Source: a bacterium BMS3Bbin05
GTDB taxonomy: Bacteria > Nitrospirota > Thermodesulfovibrionia > Thermodesulfovibrionales > BMS3Bbin05
Length of the DNA stretch: 56,658 bases
Assembly (NCBI GenBank): GCA_002897855.1
Contig: BDTO01000027.1
Span: 1 to 56,658 of the forward strand
Direction: 5' to 3'
Shown: piece by piece, positions 24,950-32,523 of the stretch
Layout: the number at the start of each line of letters is the position of its first letter
How positions within the stretch are numbered: position 1 is the stretch's first letter
Notes under the pieces: model-generated
The model's database searches: none
What the model was told of the DNA's origin: nothing
What the model saw: the letters and a program-made list of their open reading frames with translations, nothing else
Made by a program: the position numbers and the translations under genes

Positions 24950-25887
24950 GCCGAATACCTCTTTTGTGCCCTGAGAAGAAATATCTTAGCAACTGCGAGA
25001 GCAATAAAACTCATAACAAAGAGAATAAGGGCGAGATAGAAGAGGGATGAGAGGTAGATATCAGTATCCGCCTCTGTAAACTCATTTGCAAGAGTAACTG
25101 TTATCGTAGAGGCGGCATGAAAAAGAGAGCTTGATATCTGGTGGTTGTTTCCAAGGACAAATGCCACAGCCATTGTTTCGCCCAGCGCCCTCCCGAGAGA
25201 AAGTATGATACCACCGAATACTCCGGACTTTGAGTAAGGAAGAATGACATTCTTTACGACCTCCCATTTCGTTGCCCCGATTGCATAGGCAGACTCCTTA
25301 ACAATAGCAGGTGTAAGATTGAAGGAATCCCTTGCAATACTTGCAGTAAATGGAATGATCATAATACTTAGTATAATACTCGCAGTAAAAAGGTCTATAC
25401 CCATCGGAGTGCCCGCAAACAGTGCTCCGAGAAGCGGGACTTTGCCCAGTGTGTTTTGCAGGGCAGGTTCGATATACTCTGCCATGATGGGCGCCAGGGT
25501 AAATAGCCCCCACATGCCATATATGATGCTGGGGATTGCAGCCAGGAGTTCTATAGCAATTCCGATAGGGCCCTTCATAAAATTCGGTGCGATCTCCGTG
25601 ATAAAAATGGCGGTGCCGATCGCAACCGGTATTGCAAAGAAAAGTGCAAGAATCGTTGTTACTGCTGTTCCAAAGAGCGTGGTCGCTGCTCCGAATATTT
25701 GCCGGACGGGGTCCCAGTCCGTAGAAAAAATGAAATTGAGGATACCAAACTTTTCTATGGCGAGAGATGACTTTAAAAACAGGACATACAGGATACCGGC
25801 GATGAGAACAAGCACGGTTGCGGACGCGATCGCTGTAATCGTCAGGAACAAGAGGTCAACAGGATTTTTCCGTAGAAGAACTCGCAA
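24946..25887 (-). CDS. pstC: PstC, phosphate ABC transporter permease
   Basis: A 313-residue permease with six membrane segments. FLTITAIASATVLVLIAGILYVLF at the N-terminus, ELLAAIPSIIYGMWGLFTLAP, and the EAA loop KESAYAIGATKWEVVKNVILPYSKSG identify PstC. It is separated from pstS by 214 bases that hold a strong hairpin. Confidence 0.95.
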   Translation of the reverse strand: MRVLLRKNPVDLLFLTITAIASATVLVLIAGILYVLFLKSSLAIEKFGILNFIFSTDWDPVRQIFGAATTLFGTAVTTILALFFAIPVAIGTAIFITEIAPNFMKGPIGIAIELLAAIPSIIYGMWGLFTLAPIMAEYIEPALQNTLGKVPLLGALFAGTPMGIDLFTASIILSIMIIPFTASIARDSFNLTPAIVKESAYAIGATKWEVVKNVILPYSKSGVFGGIILSLGRALGETMAVAFVLGNNHQISSSLFHAASTITVTLANEFTEADTDIYLSSLFYLALILFVMSFIALAVAKIFLLRAQKRYSA

Positions 25888-25933
25888 CTGTTATCACTCC
25901 TCAAAGCTATAGTAAAAGTCCTTAGAAGAAATC

Positions 25934-25980
25934 AATATCCCCCTCCCCATTTCCCCGGGGGGAATGGGGAGGGGGATATT
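25934..25980. repeat. Perfect long hairpin between pstS and pstC
   Basis: Two 18-base perfect arms (AATATCCCCCTCCCCATT and its complement) enclose an 11-base loop that can pair further. On the minus-strand transcript no clear run of U follows, so it may act as an mRNA-stabilising or attenuating structure that leaves more pstS than pstC message, or be a genomic palindromic repeat. Confidence 0.8.
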
Positions 25981-26101
25981 ATAACAATTTATTTAATTGT
26001 TCACTATAATTCAGTGAATCCGGCAAACAAATAAACAGTACCGGATATATAATACTCACATGGCCCTGTTCTTTTAATAAGCGGGTTCAATAGTCTTGCG
26101 T

Positions 26102-27112
26102 TCAGTAGATTCCATGACTCTTCCAGTACCCTCTGACCTTGTCTTTTAACGCCTCCGGCAACGGTACATACACGAGCCTCTTGGCTGTTTTATCGCCGTT
26201 ATTGAATGCCCAGTCATAAAACTTTACGGTATTAATATTTGAATCTCTCTTTTCCCTTGCAAGCAGTATAAAGGTTGCCCCGGCGATCGGCCATGCATTT
26301 TTCCCGGGTGCATTTGTCAACCAGAGGTAAAAGTGCTTCTTCGGATCAAATTTTCCGGATGCAGCGGCATCCTGGAAACTCTGAAAATTCGGTTTCACAA
26401 AGGTCCCTGCCGGATTCTTCAGAAGGGTATAAGTTAGTTTATTTTGTTTTGCGTAAGCGAATTCAACGTATCCTATGGAGTATTTAACCCGCCTGACATA
26501 GTTTGCCACGCCTTCATTGCCTTTTCCTCCTATACCTGTCGGCCACTTGACTGCCTTGCCTGCGCCCACTTTGTCCTTCCATTTAGAACATATGCCGCTG
26601 AGGTATGTTGTGAAAATAGCGGTTGTGCCGGATCCGTCAGACCTGTGGACTACGGTGATTTTCTTGTCCGGGAATTTCAGGCCGGGATTCAGGCCGGATA
26701 TTATTTTATCATTCCAGGTTGTAATCGTGCCGAGGAAGATTCCGCACATTGCTTCCCCGTCGAGCCTTATCTGTCCGGCTTTCATCTTCGGAATGTTGAC
26801 CACGGGGACGACTCCACCAATGACGGCGGGAAACTGATAAAGTTTAAGCTTGTTGAGTTTTCCCGGTTTAAGCGGAGCATCCGAGGCGCCGAAGTCTACA
26901 GTCCTGTTCGCGATTTGCCTCTGCCCTCCACCGGAACCGATCGACTGGTAATTCAGTTTTATGCCGGTTATTTTGTTATAGTCCCATGCCCATGCCGAAT
27001 ACACGGGATAGGGAAACGTTGCACCAGCTCCGTTGAGTGTTTCTCCGGCGAAGGCGATAGTTGTCATCATTGCGACGATGATAGTGAATACTATGGTTAC
27101 TGCTCTTTTCAT
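26102..27112 (-). CDS. pstS: PstS, periplasmic phosphate-binding protein
   Basis: A 336-residue binding protein with signal peptide (KRAVTIVFTIIVAMMTTIAFA). Phosphate-binding landmarks: LNGAGATFPYPVYSAW, NYQSIGSGGGQRQI, VDFGASDAPL, VHRSDGSGTTAIFTTYLS and GNEGVANYVRRVKYSIGYVEFAYA. It is the first gene of the pst operon and has Pho-box-like repeats directly upstream. Confidence 0.96.
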   Translation of the reverse strand: MKRAVTIVFTIIVAMMTTIAFAGETLNGAGATFPYPVYSAWAWDYNKITGIKLNYQSIGSGGGQRQIANRTVDFGASDAPLKPGKLNKLKLYQFPAVIGGVVPVVNIPKMKAGQIRLDGEAMCGIFLGTITTWNDKIISGLNPGLKFPDKKITVVHRSDGSGTTAIFTTYLSGICSKWKDKVGAGKAVKWPTGIGGKGNEGVANYVRRVKYSIGYVEFAYAKQNKLTYTLLKNPAGTFVKPNFQSFQDAAASGKFDPKKHFYLWLTNAPGKNAWPIAGATFILLAREKRDSNINTVKFYDWAFNNGDKTAKRLVYVPLPEALKDKVRGYWKSHGIY

Positions 27113-27151
27113 TATTTCTCCTTTTTCTGTTGTTTTAATAGTTTATCTGCT

Positions 27152-27174
27152 GAATGTTACAGGAATGTTACAAA
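27152..27174 (-). promoter_or_regulatory. Pho box upstream of pstS
   Basis: On the minus strand TTGTAACATTC is followed directly by CTGTAACATTC, two 11-base direct repeats matching the PhoB consensus (CTGTAACAT). They lie about 40-60 bases before the pstS start. Confidence 0.8.
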
Positions 27175-27377
27175 TTCATGAAGATTCTGTTACTGCGTGT
27201 CATATTGCCGATCCCACCTCCTTTGAAATATCGTACCGGGCATTTCTCCGGGTGCATTCGGCATATACCCTTTTCCCAGGACTGCGCCGTCGGCATCCCC
27301 TTTGCACACCCTTTATCCGATGCAGAGTAAAAGCTGCAGGTTAGTTCCCGGCCTTCCGTCATCATCTTGTATTCCAT
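27168..27377 (-). CDS. Small Cys-rich protein upstream of pstS
   Basis: A 69-residue frame with four Cys in the order C-x8-C-x14-C-x6-C, ending in CPVRYFK (TCSFYSASDKGCAK, GICRMHPEKCPVRYF). Small bacterial proteins with this C..C..C..CPxY layout are common and are thought to bind metal, but I cannot name the family. The ATG at 27377 or the one at 27365 could be used; ribosome sites are weak. It lies between two Pho-box-like arrays, so it might be phosphate-regulated and co-transcribed with pst. Coding status is uncertain. Confidence 0.5.
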   Translation of the reverse strand: MEYKMMTEGRELTCSFYSASDKGCAKGMPTAQSWEKGICRMHPEKCPVRYFKGGGIGNMTRSNRIFMNL

Positions 27378-27395
27378 ACTCCATAGCTTACACCG

Positions 27396-27428
27396 GCAAT
27401 GTTACAGGAGTATTAAGGGAACGTTAAG
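27396..27428 (-). promoter_or_regulatory. Three 11-base Pho-box-like repeats upstream of the Cys-rich ORF
   Basis: On the minus strand CTTAACGTTCC, CTTAATACTCC and TGTAACATTGC follow one another with an exact 11-base period, the layout of PhoB half sites. The third unit is the best match. The set ends about 20 bases before the small ORF. Confidence 0.55.
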
Positions 27429-27938
27429 AATGAGAGAAGATTCCCATACCGAATGGTATTATGTAATAGCGCATAAAATCGTTAATGATTTTGGAGGTGG
27501 GAGGGAGAAGTGATTCCTGAAAGTGTAGAAGCCACCTTTAATCTCTTTGTCTGACATCTCTTGCGGAAATCTTCACGATAAACCTTTAAACAGAGGAATA
27601 AGGTAAAAATGATATTATGCTCCGGCTTGACCGGGAAGGGAAGATGCGTTATGAAGATTTCAACATTAGGTGATTGCTGTCATAATATCGTGAACCCATT
27701 TTTTTATGTAATGGAATTTCAAAAGATTAATATCAATAAAGAAGTATTGGAAAATCCTCCCTTGCCCCCTTTTCCAAAGTGGGGGATTGCTGTTTCCCCC
27801 TCTGGCAAAAAGGGGATTAAGGGGGATTTGTCACTCAATCATGTTATGCGTTATCTTTCTCTATGGCTTTCTTTTTCCGTGACTCTCTGTCTTTGATGCT
27901 TTCTCAATGGTTCACGATGTTATGATATAAACCTAATT
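27429..27938. other. 510-base spacer upstream of the pst locus, with a palindromic repeat
   Basis: I see no convincing gene. The main structure is a degenerate copy of the paired-hairpin repeat (27751-27830: TTGCCCCCTTTTCCAAAGTG then CCCCCTCTGGCAAAAAGGGG, enclosed by AATCCTCCC and GGGGGATTT), the same element found inside nifE. A 95-codon frame over it is repeat translation. Confidence 0.7.
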
Positions 27939-28083
27939 AGAGTCCGTGTATAAAGTCAGTTCCTCTACCTGTCATTCCGGCAGTCTTTAAGCCGGAATCT
28001 ATTCTTTTCAATAAGTTCCGGATGCCCGATTACAGACTTCGGGCATGACAAAAATAAAAAACGGCAGTTTATACACAGACACT
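27939..28083. mobile_element. MITE-like element, left copy
   Basis: A 145-base non-coding element with terminal inverted repeats AGAGTCCGTGTATAAA and TTTATACACAGACACT, and two internal hairpins (ATTCCGGCAG..AAGCCGGAAT and GCCCGA..TTCGGGC). CTAATTAG and CTAAATAG at its edges could be an 8-base target duplication with one mismatch. An inverted, roughly 80 percent identical copy lies at 30303-30446. Confidence 0.7.
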
Positions 28084-28158
28084 AAATAGGCTACTCCCTT
28101 TATAATTCTTCGGGAATATTAATTGTCGTCAACAGGGGGAAATAGTTGACGTTTTACA

Positions 28159-28254
28159 GGTGGTCCCGGTTCGCTGGGAATAGTCGCCTTCCAACTGGTA
28201 CCGTTCAGGTGGGAATTAGACCCCTGAAAGCGGTCTCGAATTGGTGGGACGCAA
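28159..28254. repeat. Three direct repeats with a 35-base period
   Basis: TGGTCCCGGTTCGCTGGGAA (from 28161), TGGTACCGTTCAGGTGGGAA (from 28196) and CGGTCTCGAATTGGTGGGAC (from 28231) are imperfect copies exactly 35 bases apart. Such spaced repeats occur at the ends of IS21-family elements as transposase sites, so this may be an insertion-sequence remnant. No transposase frame is left. Confidence 0.6.
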
Positions 28255-28352
28255 CACTTTAAGGGCGGGGGTAGAATATTATTCTTTACTCTTCTATGAA
28301 AGTGGCAAATAATGCAGGAGTTTTCACACAGTCTGACCCATTGTTAGACTTT

Positions 28353-29360
28353 TTAATGCGAACTCACGGTATGTAGTATGTAGGGTAACCGTATAACAAA
28401 TTCCGCGCTTCCTTCTTTACTGTTTCGAGCCTCAATTGTACCGTCCAAATCTTTAATTATTTCTTGAACGATATTGAGGCCAAGGCCATTACCGATTCCC
28501 TCTGGCTTTGTAGTAAAAAAAGGATCAAATATCCGAGAGAGATGTTCTTCAGGAACTCCCGGGCCTGTATCTTTAATTTTAATATTGATGAATTGAGCGT
28601 TTAACTCTTTCTCAATGCTAATATGTAAAACACCATTATAATCCATTGCTTGAGCAGCATTTATCTCAATATTCCGTATCGCTTGCTCAAACAAGAATGG
28701 ATCTGCTTTAATTGTCAGATCACAATCGCTATATTCTTTTTTTACCTTAACTCTCTTCAGAATTCCGCAATCAAGTAAAGTAGCTGTCGTCAATTCAACA
28801 ACCTCACAAACATTGATTTCCCCGAACTGGGCATTTCGGGGACGTCCAAGATTAAGTAGGGCTTGGGCCAGTTTGTCCAACTTTGCTGTAGCTTCAAGAA
28901 TTTTTTCCAACTCCGATTTGAGTTTTTGCGATGTATCTTCCTTCAATTGCATAAGTTGAGAATAACCCATTATAGCCGCCAAAATATTTTTAATTTCATG
29001 GCCTATTGATCCTGCCATGATTCCTAATGTGGCTTGTTTTTCTACTGTTAAAATTTGTTCTCTTAATTGCTGGCTGTTCTTACGTAGATTTTCATTCTTT
29101 TCAAAGAGCACCCTGGCGTAATTTCCATATAGGAAACCGAGTATGCCGCCTACAAAGGTATACAGTATAGCCATAGGAAGCATATGTAGCTTAAAAGCCT
29201 CGATCACGTCGGACCAAAAATGAAAATAAGCATTGCCATGCAAGTAATTTATAAAATCATATATGATCATCGTAATGGGGTGAAATAAAAAATAGCCGAT
29301 TAAAGCACCCCAAATTGAATGACTGATTAATGGATTTAAAAATAATGATTTTACCTTCAT
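28353..29360 (-). CDS. NtrB/ZraS-like membrane histidine kinase
   Basis: A 335-residue kinase with two N-terminal membrane segments ([20 protein letters not shown] and [19 protein letters not shown]), a short coiled coil ([17 protein letters not shown]), the phospho-acceptor box [25 protein letters not shown], and an HATPase domain with [31 protein letters not shown] and [12 protein letters not shown]. No receiver partner is adjacent, so it is an orphan kinase. AT-rich codon use contrasts with the neighbouring pst and fdh genes. With the methyltransferase it lies between two inverted MITE-like elements, which suggests acquisition. Confidence 0.9.
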   Translation of the reverse strand: MKVKSLFLNPLISHSIWGALIGYFLFHPITMIIYDFINYLHGNAYFHFWSDVIEAFKLHMLPMAILYTFVGGILGFLYGNYARVLFEKNENLRKNSQQLREQILTVEKQATLGIMAGSIGHEIKNILAAIMGYSQLMQLKEDTSQKLKSELEKILEATAKLDKLAQALLNLGRPRNAQFGEINVCEVVELTTATLLDCGILKRVKVKKEYSDCDLTIKADPFLFEQAIRNIEINAAQAMDYNGVLHISIEKELNAQFINIKIKDTGPGVPEEHLSRIFDPFFTTKPEGIGNGLGLNIVQEIIKDLDGTIEARNSKEGSAEFVIRLPYILHTVSSH

Positions 29361-29395
29361 GATAACGACTCCTCTTATTCAGTCAACGGCTAAAA

Positions 29396-29436
29396 TCACC
29401 GGCGGCAATGGCGCGCAGCGGAATTGCCGCCGGTGA
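29396..29436. repeat. Hairpin between methyltransferase and kinase genes
   Basis: TCACCGGCGGCAAT and ATTGCCGCCGGTGA form a perfect 14-bp stem around a 13-base loop. No U run follows on the minus strand. It could be a terminator-like or processing structure, or a repeat. Confidence 0.75.
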
Positions 29437-29457
29437 ATTGCCTTGATAGCTGTTTAT

Positions 29458-30192
29458 TTAATTTGATTCACAGTGAATAAATGCCATATTCCCATTTATT
29501 TCGTATGTAATTGGCATATCAAACCCGTTGAAAATTGTTTGCAGCTCTTCTATGTTCCTTGCTACTAATTCTCCGGCACCTACCCATACCTTCATATATT
29601 TGTCAGCAAGACGGTTGCCTGTAATTAAGGTTGTGAAATAAAAATTGGCCTTGGCAGAAGAGACATCTTTTATGCCAATTAGTATTTTTTTAATATCATC
29701 GAGAACGTGTAATAAATTTAATGAGATAACCGTTGTAAAACTTTCAGATTTGAAAGGTAATTGTTGGGCATCTGCATGCAGAAAAATTATGTTTTTCGGT
29801 ACATGTCCGTGCAATTTGGCCATTCTTGATTTAGCCATTCTCAATAATTTTAGTGACTGATCTAAAAGAATAACCGGACGTTTATCATAGCTATCGTAAG
29901 TTTTAGCAGTAAATGCCAACGAACCGCAGCCGATGTCTAATATATTTCCATTAGTCGATGAAGTGAGAGCTTTGTTTGTAAACTTGGAGAATTCTGCAGT
30001 GGAGTAACCCCATATCAAACGATTATATATCGGATTGCATGCAATCAGGTCGTGGAAGGTTCCAAATTTATTGTCATAGGAGTTCCCGACTTCGTTATTG
30101 GGAAACACAGAAACTATATCTGGTTCCACCTCTCTGAGATTTATTCTTTCGGATAGAAGTGATAACAAACTGTTTTCATCAATCTGTGTCAT
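29458..30192 (-). CDS. Class I SAM-dependent methyltransferase
   Basis: A 244-residue methyltransferase with motif I ILDIGCGSLAFTAK (about residues 83-96), the acidic end of strand 2 in PVILLDQS, motif II/post-I HADAQQLPFKSESFTTVISLNLLHVLDD, typical of the ubiE-like Methyltransf_11 group. The substrate is unknown. It lies upstream of the orphan kinase on the same strand with a hairpin between, and shares its AT-rich composition. Confidence 0.85.
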   Translation of the reverse strand: MTQIDENSLLSLLSERINLREVEPDIVSVFPNNEVGNSYDNKFGTFHDLIACNPIYNRLIWGYSTAEFSKFTNKALTSSTNGNILDIGCGSLAFTAKTYDSYDKRPVILLDQSLKLLRMAKSRMAKLHGHVPKNIIFLHADAQQLPFKSESFTTVISLNLLHVLDDIKKILIGIKDVSSAKANFYFTTLITGNRLADKYMKVWVGAGELVARNIEELQTIFNGFDMPITYEINGNMAFIHCESN

Positions 30193-30302
30193 TGTTGTCC
30201 AGCATTTTTCTACAGCTGATAAATAATATACGCAAAGCGTAGATTCCGGAATTAAAATTACATAATATCATAGATCATATTGGAAAGCCATAAAAGAGGA
30301 AC

Positions 30303-30446
30303 AGAGTTTGTGTATAAATTGCTGTTTTTTATTCCTGTCATGTCCCGCAAGCGTTCGGGGCATCCGGAACTTATTGAAAAGAATAGATTCCGGCTTAAGG
30401 ACTGCCGGAATGACAGATAGAGAGACTGTCTTTATATACAGGCTCT
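30303..30446. mobile_element. MITE-like element, right copy (inverted)
   Basis: A 144-base element, the reverse complement of the one at 27939-28083. Terminal repeats are AGAGTTTGTGTATAAA and TTTATATACAGGCTCT, and the core CATCCGGAACTTATTGAAAA is shared. No target duplication is obvious. The following 218 bases to the fdh operon hold nothing I can assign apart from an AAGGAGGTGATCAGG string without a frame. Confidence 0.7.
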
Positions 30447-30664
30447 AAATTAGTCTATAAGTGGTTTCCGCATTAATGCGCAGAAAAATTATGATCTGCA
30501 AAAGGCATGGAAAAAGAATAAGGAGGTGATCAGGAAGATCTCCTGGAGGAAGGCGGCATAGTTACGAAATTATTTTATCACTTTTTGTCCTGGAAATTCG
30601 CGCATATCAGCAGCCTGATAAAGATTCCTGTGGATTTTTCCTGTGTCCCCTGTAGTTTGATTTG

Positions 30665-31498
30665 TTATTTATTGTCTTCCCATGCCTGCATCAGCTGATA
30701 CTCTCTGATCTCTTTATATGAAAAAACCGGGCCGTCGGTGCAGATGTATTTGCAGCCGGCATAGCAGTGGCCGCACTTGCCGACCCCGCACTTCATATGG
30801 GCCTCAAGCGTCGTTATTATCTTCTCATGCGGCATACCCATCAGGCTCAGGTCGCGAGTCACATTCTTTATCATGATCTCAGGTCCGCATACATATGCAA
30901 CTGCGGAGACCATATCCGCCTTAATGCTGCCAAGAAAATCCGTCACAAACCCGACATTGCCGTCCCATTCCCCGTTCTTTCTGTCGACACTGACGATCAC
31001 CTTCGCACCCATCTGCTTATAAACCTCTATCTCGTCTCTGAAAATGACATCATCCGGATACTTTGATCCATATACAAGTTTCACATTCCCATATTTTTTA
31101 TTCCTGTTCGTAAATTCATAAATGAGCGGCCTCAACGGAGCCATGCCTATTCCGCCCGCGATAAGAACGATATCCGAATTGCCTGCAATATCGAGTGGGA
31201 ACCCATTTCCATATGGCCCCCTGAGCCAGATATCCGTCCCCTCTTCCGCATTGTAAATAAGCGATGTTACAAAACCCGCCTTTCTGACGCATAGCTCAAG
31301 CCCATCACTGAAGGCGCTGTGAGACGTAATCGAGATCGGTACTTCCCCGGCACCCCAGACCGATACCATAAAGAACTGGCCCGGCGAATATTTTATCCTT
31401 TTCGGAAGCGCAATCCTGTAAAGATTCACATCAGCCGTCTTCTTTTCTATCTCTTTAATCTCAGCCCTGAACGGTGTATAAATATTCACCCGCTTCAC
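30665..31498 (-). CDS. FAD/NAD(P)-binding, 2Fe-2S oxidoreductase subunit (gamma)
   Basis: A 277-residue flavoprotein of the sulfhydrogenase gamma/anaerobic sulfite reductase B type. Landmarks: ALPKRIKYSPGQFFMVSVWGAGEVPISI (FAD site), VLIAGGIGMAPLRPLIYEF (NAD(P) site), AYVCGPEIMI and the C-terminal 2Fe-2S cluster CGVGKCGHCYAGCKYIC. It should transfer electrons between NAD(P)H and the Fe-S subunit. It is the last gene of a three-gene operon and overlaps the beta gene by four bases. Confidence 0.92.
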   Translation of the reverse strand: MKRVNIYTPFRAEIKEIEKKTADVNLYRIALPKRIKYSPGQFFMVSVWGAGEVPISITSHSAFSDGLELCVRKAGFVTSLIYNAEEGTDIWLRGPYGNGFPLDIAGNSDIVLIAGGIGMAPLRPLIYEFTNRNKKYGNVKLVYGSKYPDDVIFRDEIEVYKQMGAKVIVSVDRKNGEWDGNVGFVTDFLGSIKADMVSAVAYVCGPEIMIKNVTRDLSLMGMPHEKIITTLEAHMKCGVGKCGHCYAGCKYICTDGPVFSYKEIREYQLMQAWEDNK

Positions 31499-32523
31499 GA
31501 ATTGTCAACCCCTTTGCTTAATTTCATTCCGACAGTGGCCATATCTATCACGCCCGGACATGTTATTGTACATCTGCCGCACCCTACACACCCGAAAGTC
31601 CCGATCTGTTCAGGCCCGTATACGATTTTATGATAATACCATCGTTTGGTCCTCCTGATCCTGTCCCTGTTCGGCAGCACCCCTCCGGTCATTCTCGTAA
31701 ATCCCTTGAACATACATGTATCCCAGACCCTTGCGCGTTCGACCGTACCGTCATACTTCCTGTCAATGACATTGAAGCATGTGCATAGAGGGCACTCATA
31801 CACGCAACCGCCGCATTCGAAGCACCTCGCTGTCACCGACCTCCAGAAATCATCATGCACAGCGCCCGACACAATAGCATTCCTGGCGCCTTCCAGGTTT
31901 ATCCGTTTCTCAAAATAAGTCTGGGACAGGTGCACGGCCTCATATTGATCCTCATAGTCAGCCTTCGAAGGCTTGCCGAAAAGATGCCTGAACTTGTTCA
32001 TTATGTTCTTTGCCCTGCCGGACCGGGCCTCTACAAAGTATCTATCTCCAAGATCCGTCAACTGGATATCATATCCCTTATGCAGAAAGGGTCCTGTACC
32101 CATACTCATACAGAAGCAGGTCGGGTCGGGCATGTTGCAGCCGACCGAAACAAGGAGTGTATTTTCACGTTTCTTCGTATAATACCGGTCCTTGATGTCG
32201 CCCCCGAAAAACCGGTCGACAAGGTTAAGCGCCGAGACATCACAGGATCGAAGGCCGAATATAACAGCCGGTGTTCCCATAATATTATCATTGACATTCC
32301 CCTTTTTAAACCGGAGCATGGCCTCAGTCGCCGGGAAGAAGAATTCCTTTACCGGAGGCAGAATGGCAGGGCAATTCAGCTCTATCTCATGAATATTACT
32401 GACTTCCTCATAGACAATATCGCCCGACTTTTTTCGCATGGGCCCGATAAGCTTTCGTTCTTTTCTAAGCTGTCTGAGCCAGTACGGCAAATGATTCCTG
32501 TCAAGAATAAATGTGTCGCTCAT
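31495..32523 (-). CDS. 4Fe-4S electron-transfer subunit (beta, HydB-like)
   Basis: A 342-residue protein of the sulfhydrogenase/hydrogenase beta family. The first half is the family domain (VEARSGRAKNIMNKFRHLFG, GLRSCDVSALNLVDRFF). The second half carries two ferredoxin-like clusters: CFECGGCVYECPLCTCF (about residues 236-252) and CVGCGRCTITCPG (about 316-328). It relays electrons between FdhA and the flavin subunit. Its ends overlap fdhA and the gamma gene by four bases each. Confidence 0.92.
   Translation of the reverse strand: MSDTFILDRNHLPYWLRQLRKERKLIGPMRKKSGDIVYEEVSNIHEIELNCPAILPPVKEFFFPATEAMLRFKKGNVNDNIMGTPAVIFGLRSCDVSALNLVDRFFGGDIKDRYYTKKRENTLLVSVGCNMPDPTCFCMSMGTGPFLHKGYDIQLTDLGDRYFVEARSGRAKNIMNKFRHLFGKPSKADYEDQYEAVHLSQTYFEKRINLEGARNAIVSGAVHDDFWRSVTARCFECGGCVYECPLCTCFNVIDRKYDGTVERARVWDTCMFKGFTRMTGGVLPNRDRIRRTKRWYYHKIVYGPEQIGTFGCVGCGRCTITCPGVIDMATVGMKLSKGVDNS

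Noticed and set aside
27609-27896. A 95-codon plus-strand frame upstream of the pst region
   Set aside because: Most of it is translation of the paired-hairpin repeat (PPLPPFPKWG-like), so it is not a gene.
28159-28254. The 35-base period repeats as a small CRISPR array
   Set aside because: The conserved part is only about 20 bases and imperfect, the spacers are about 15 bases, and no cas gene is near.
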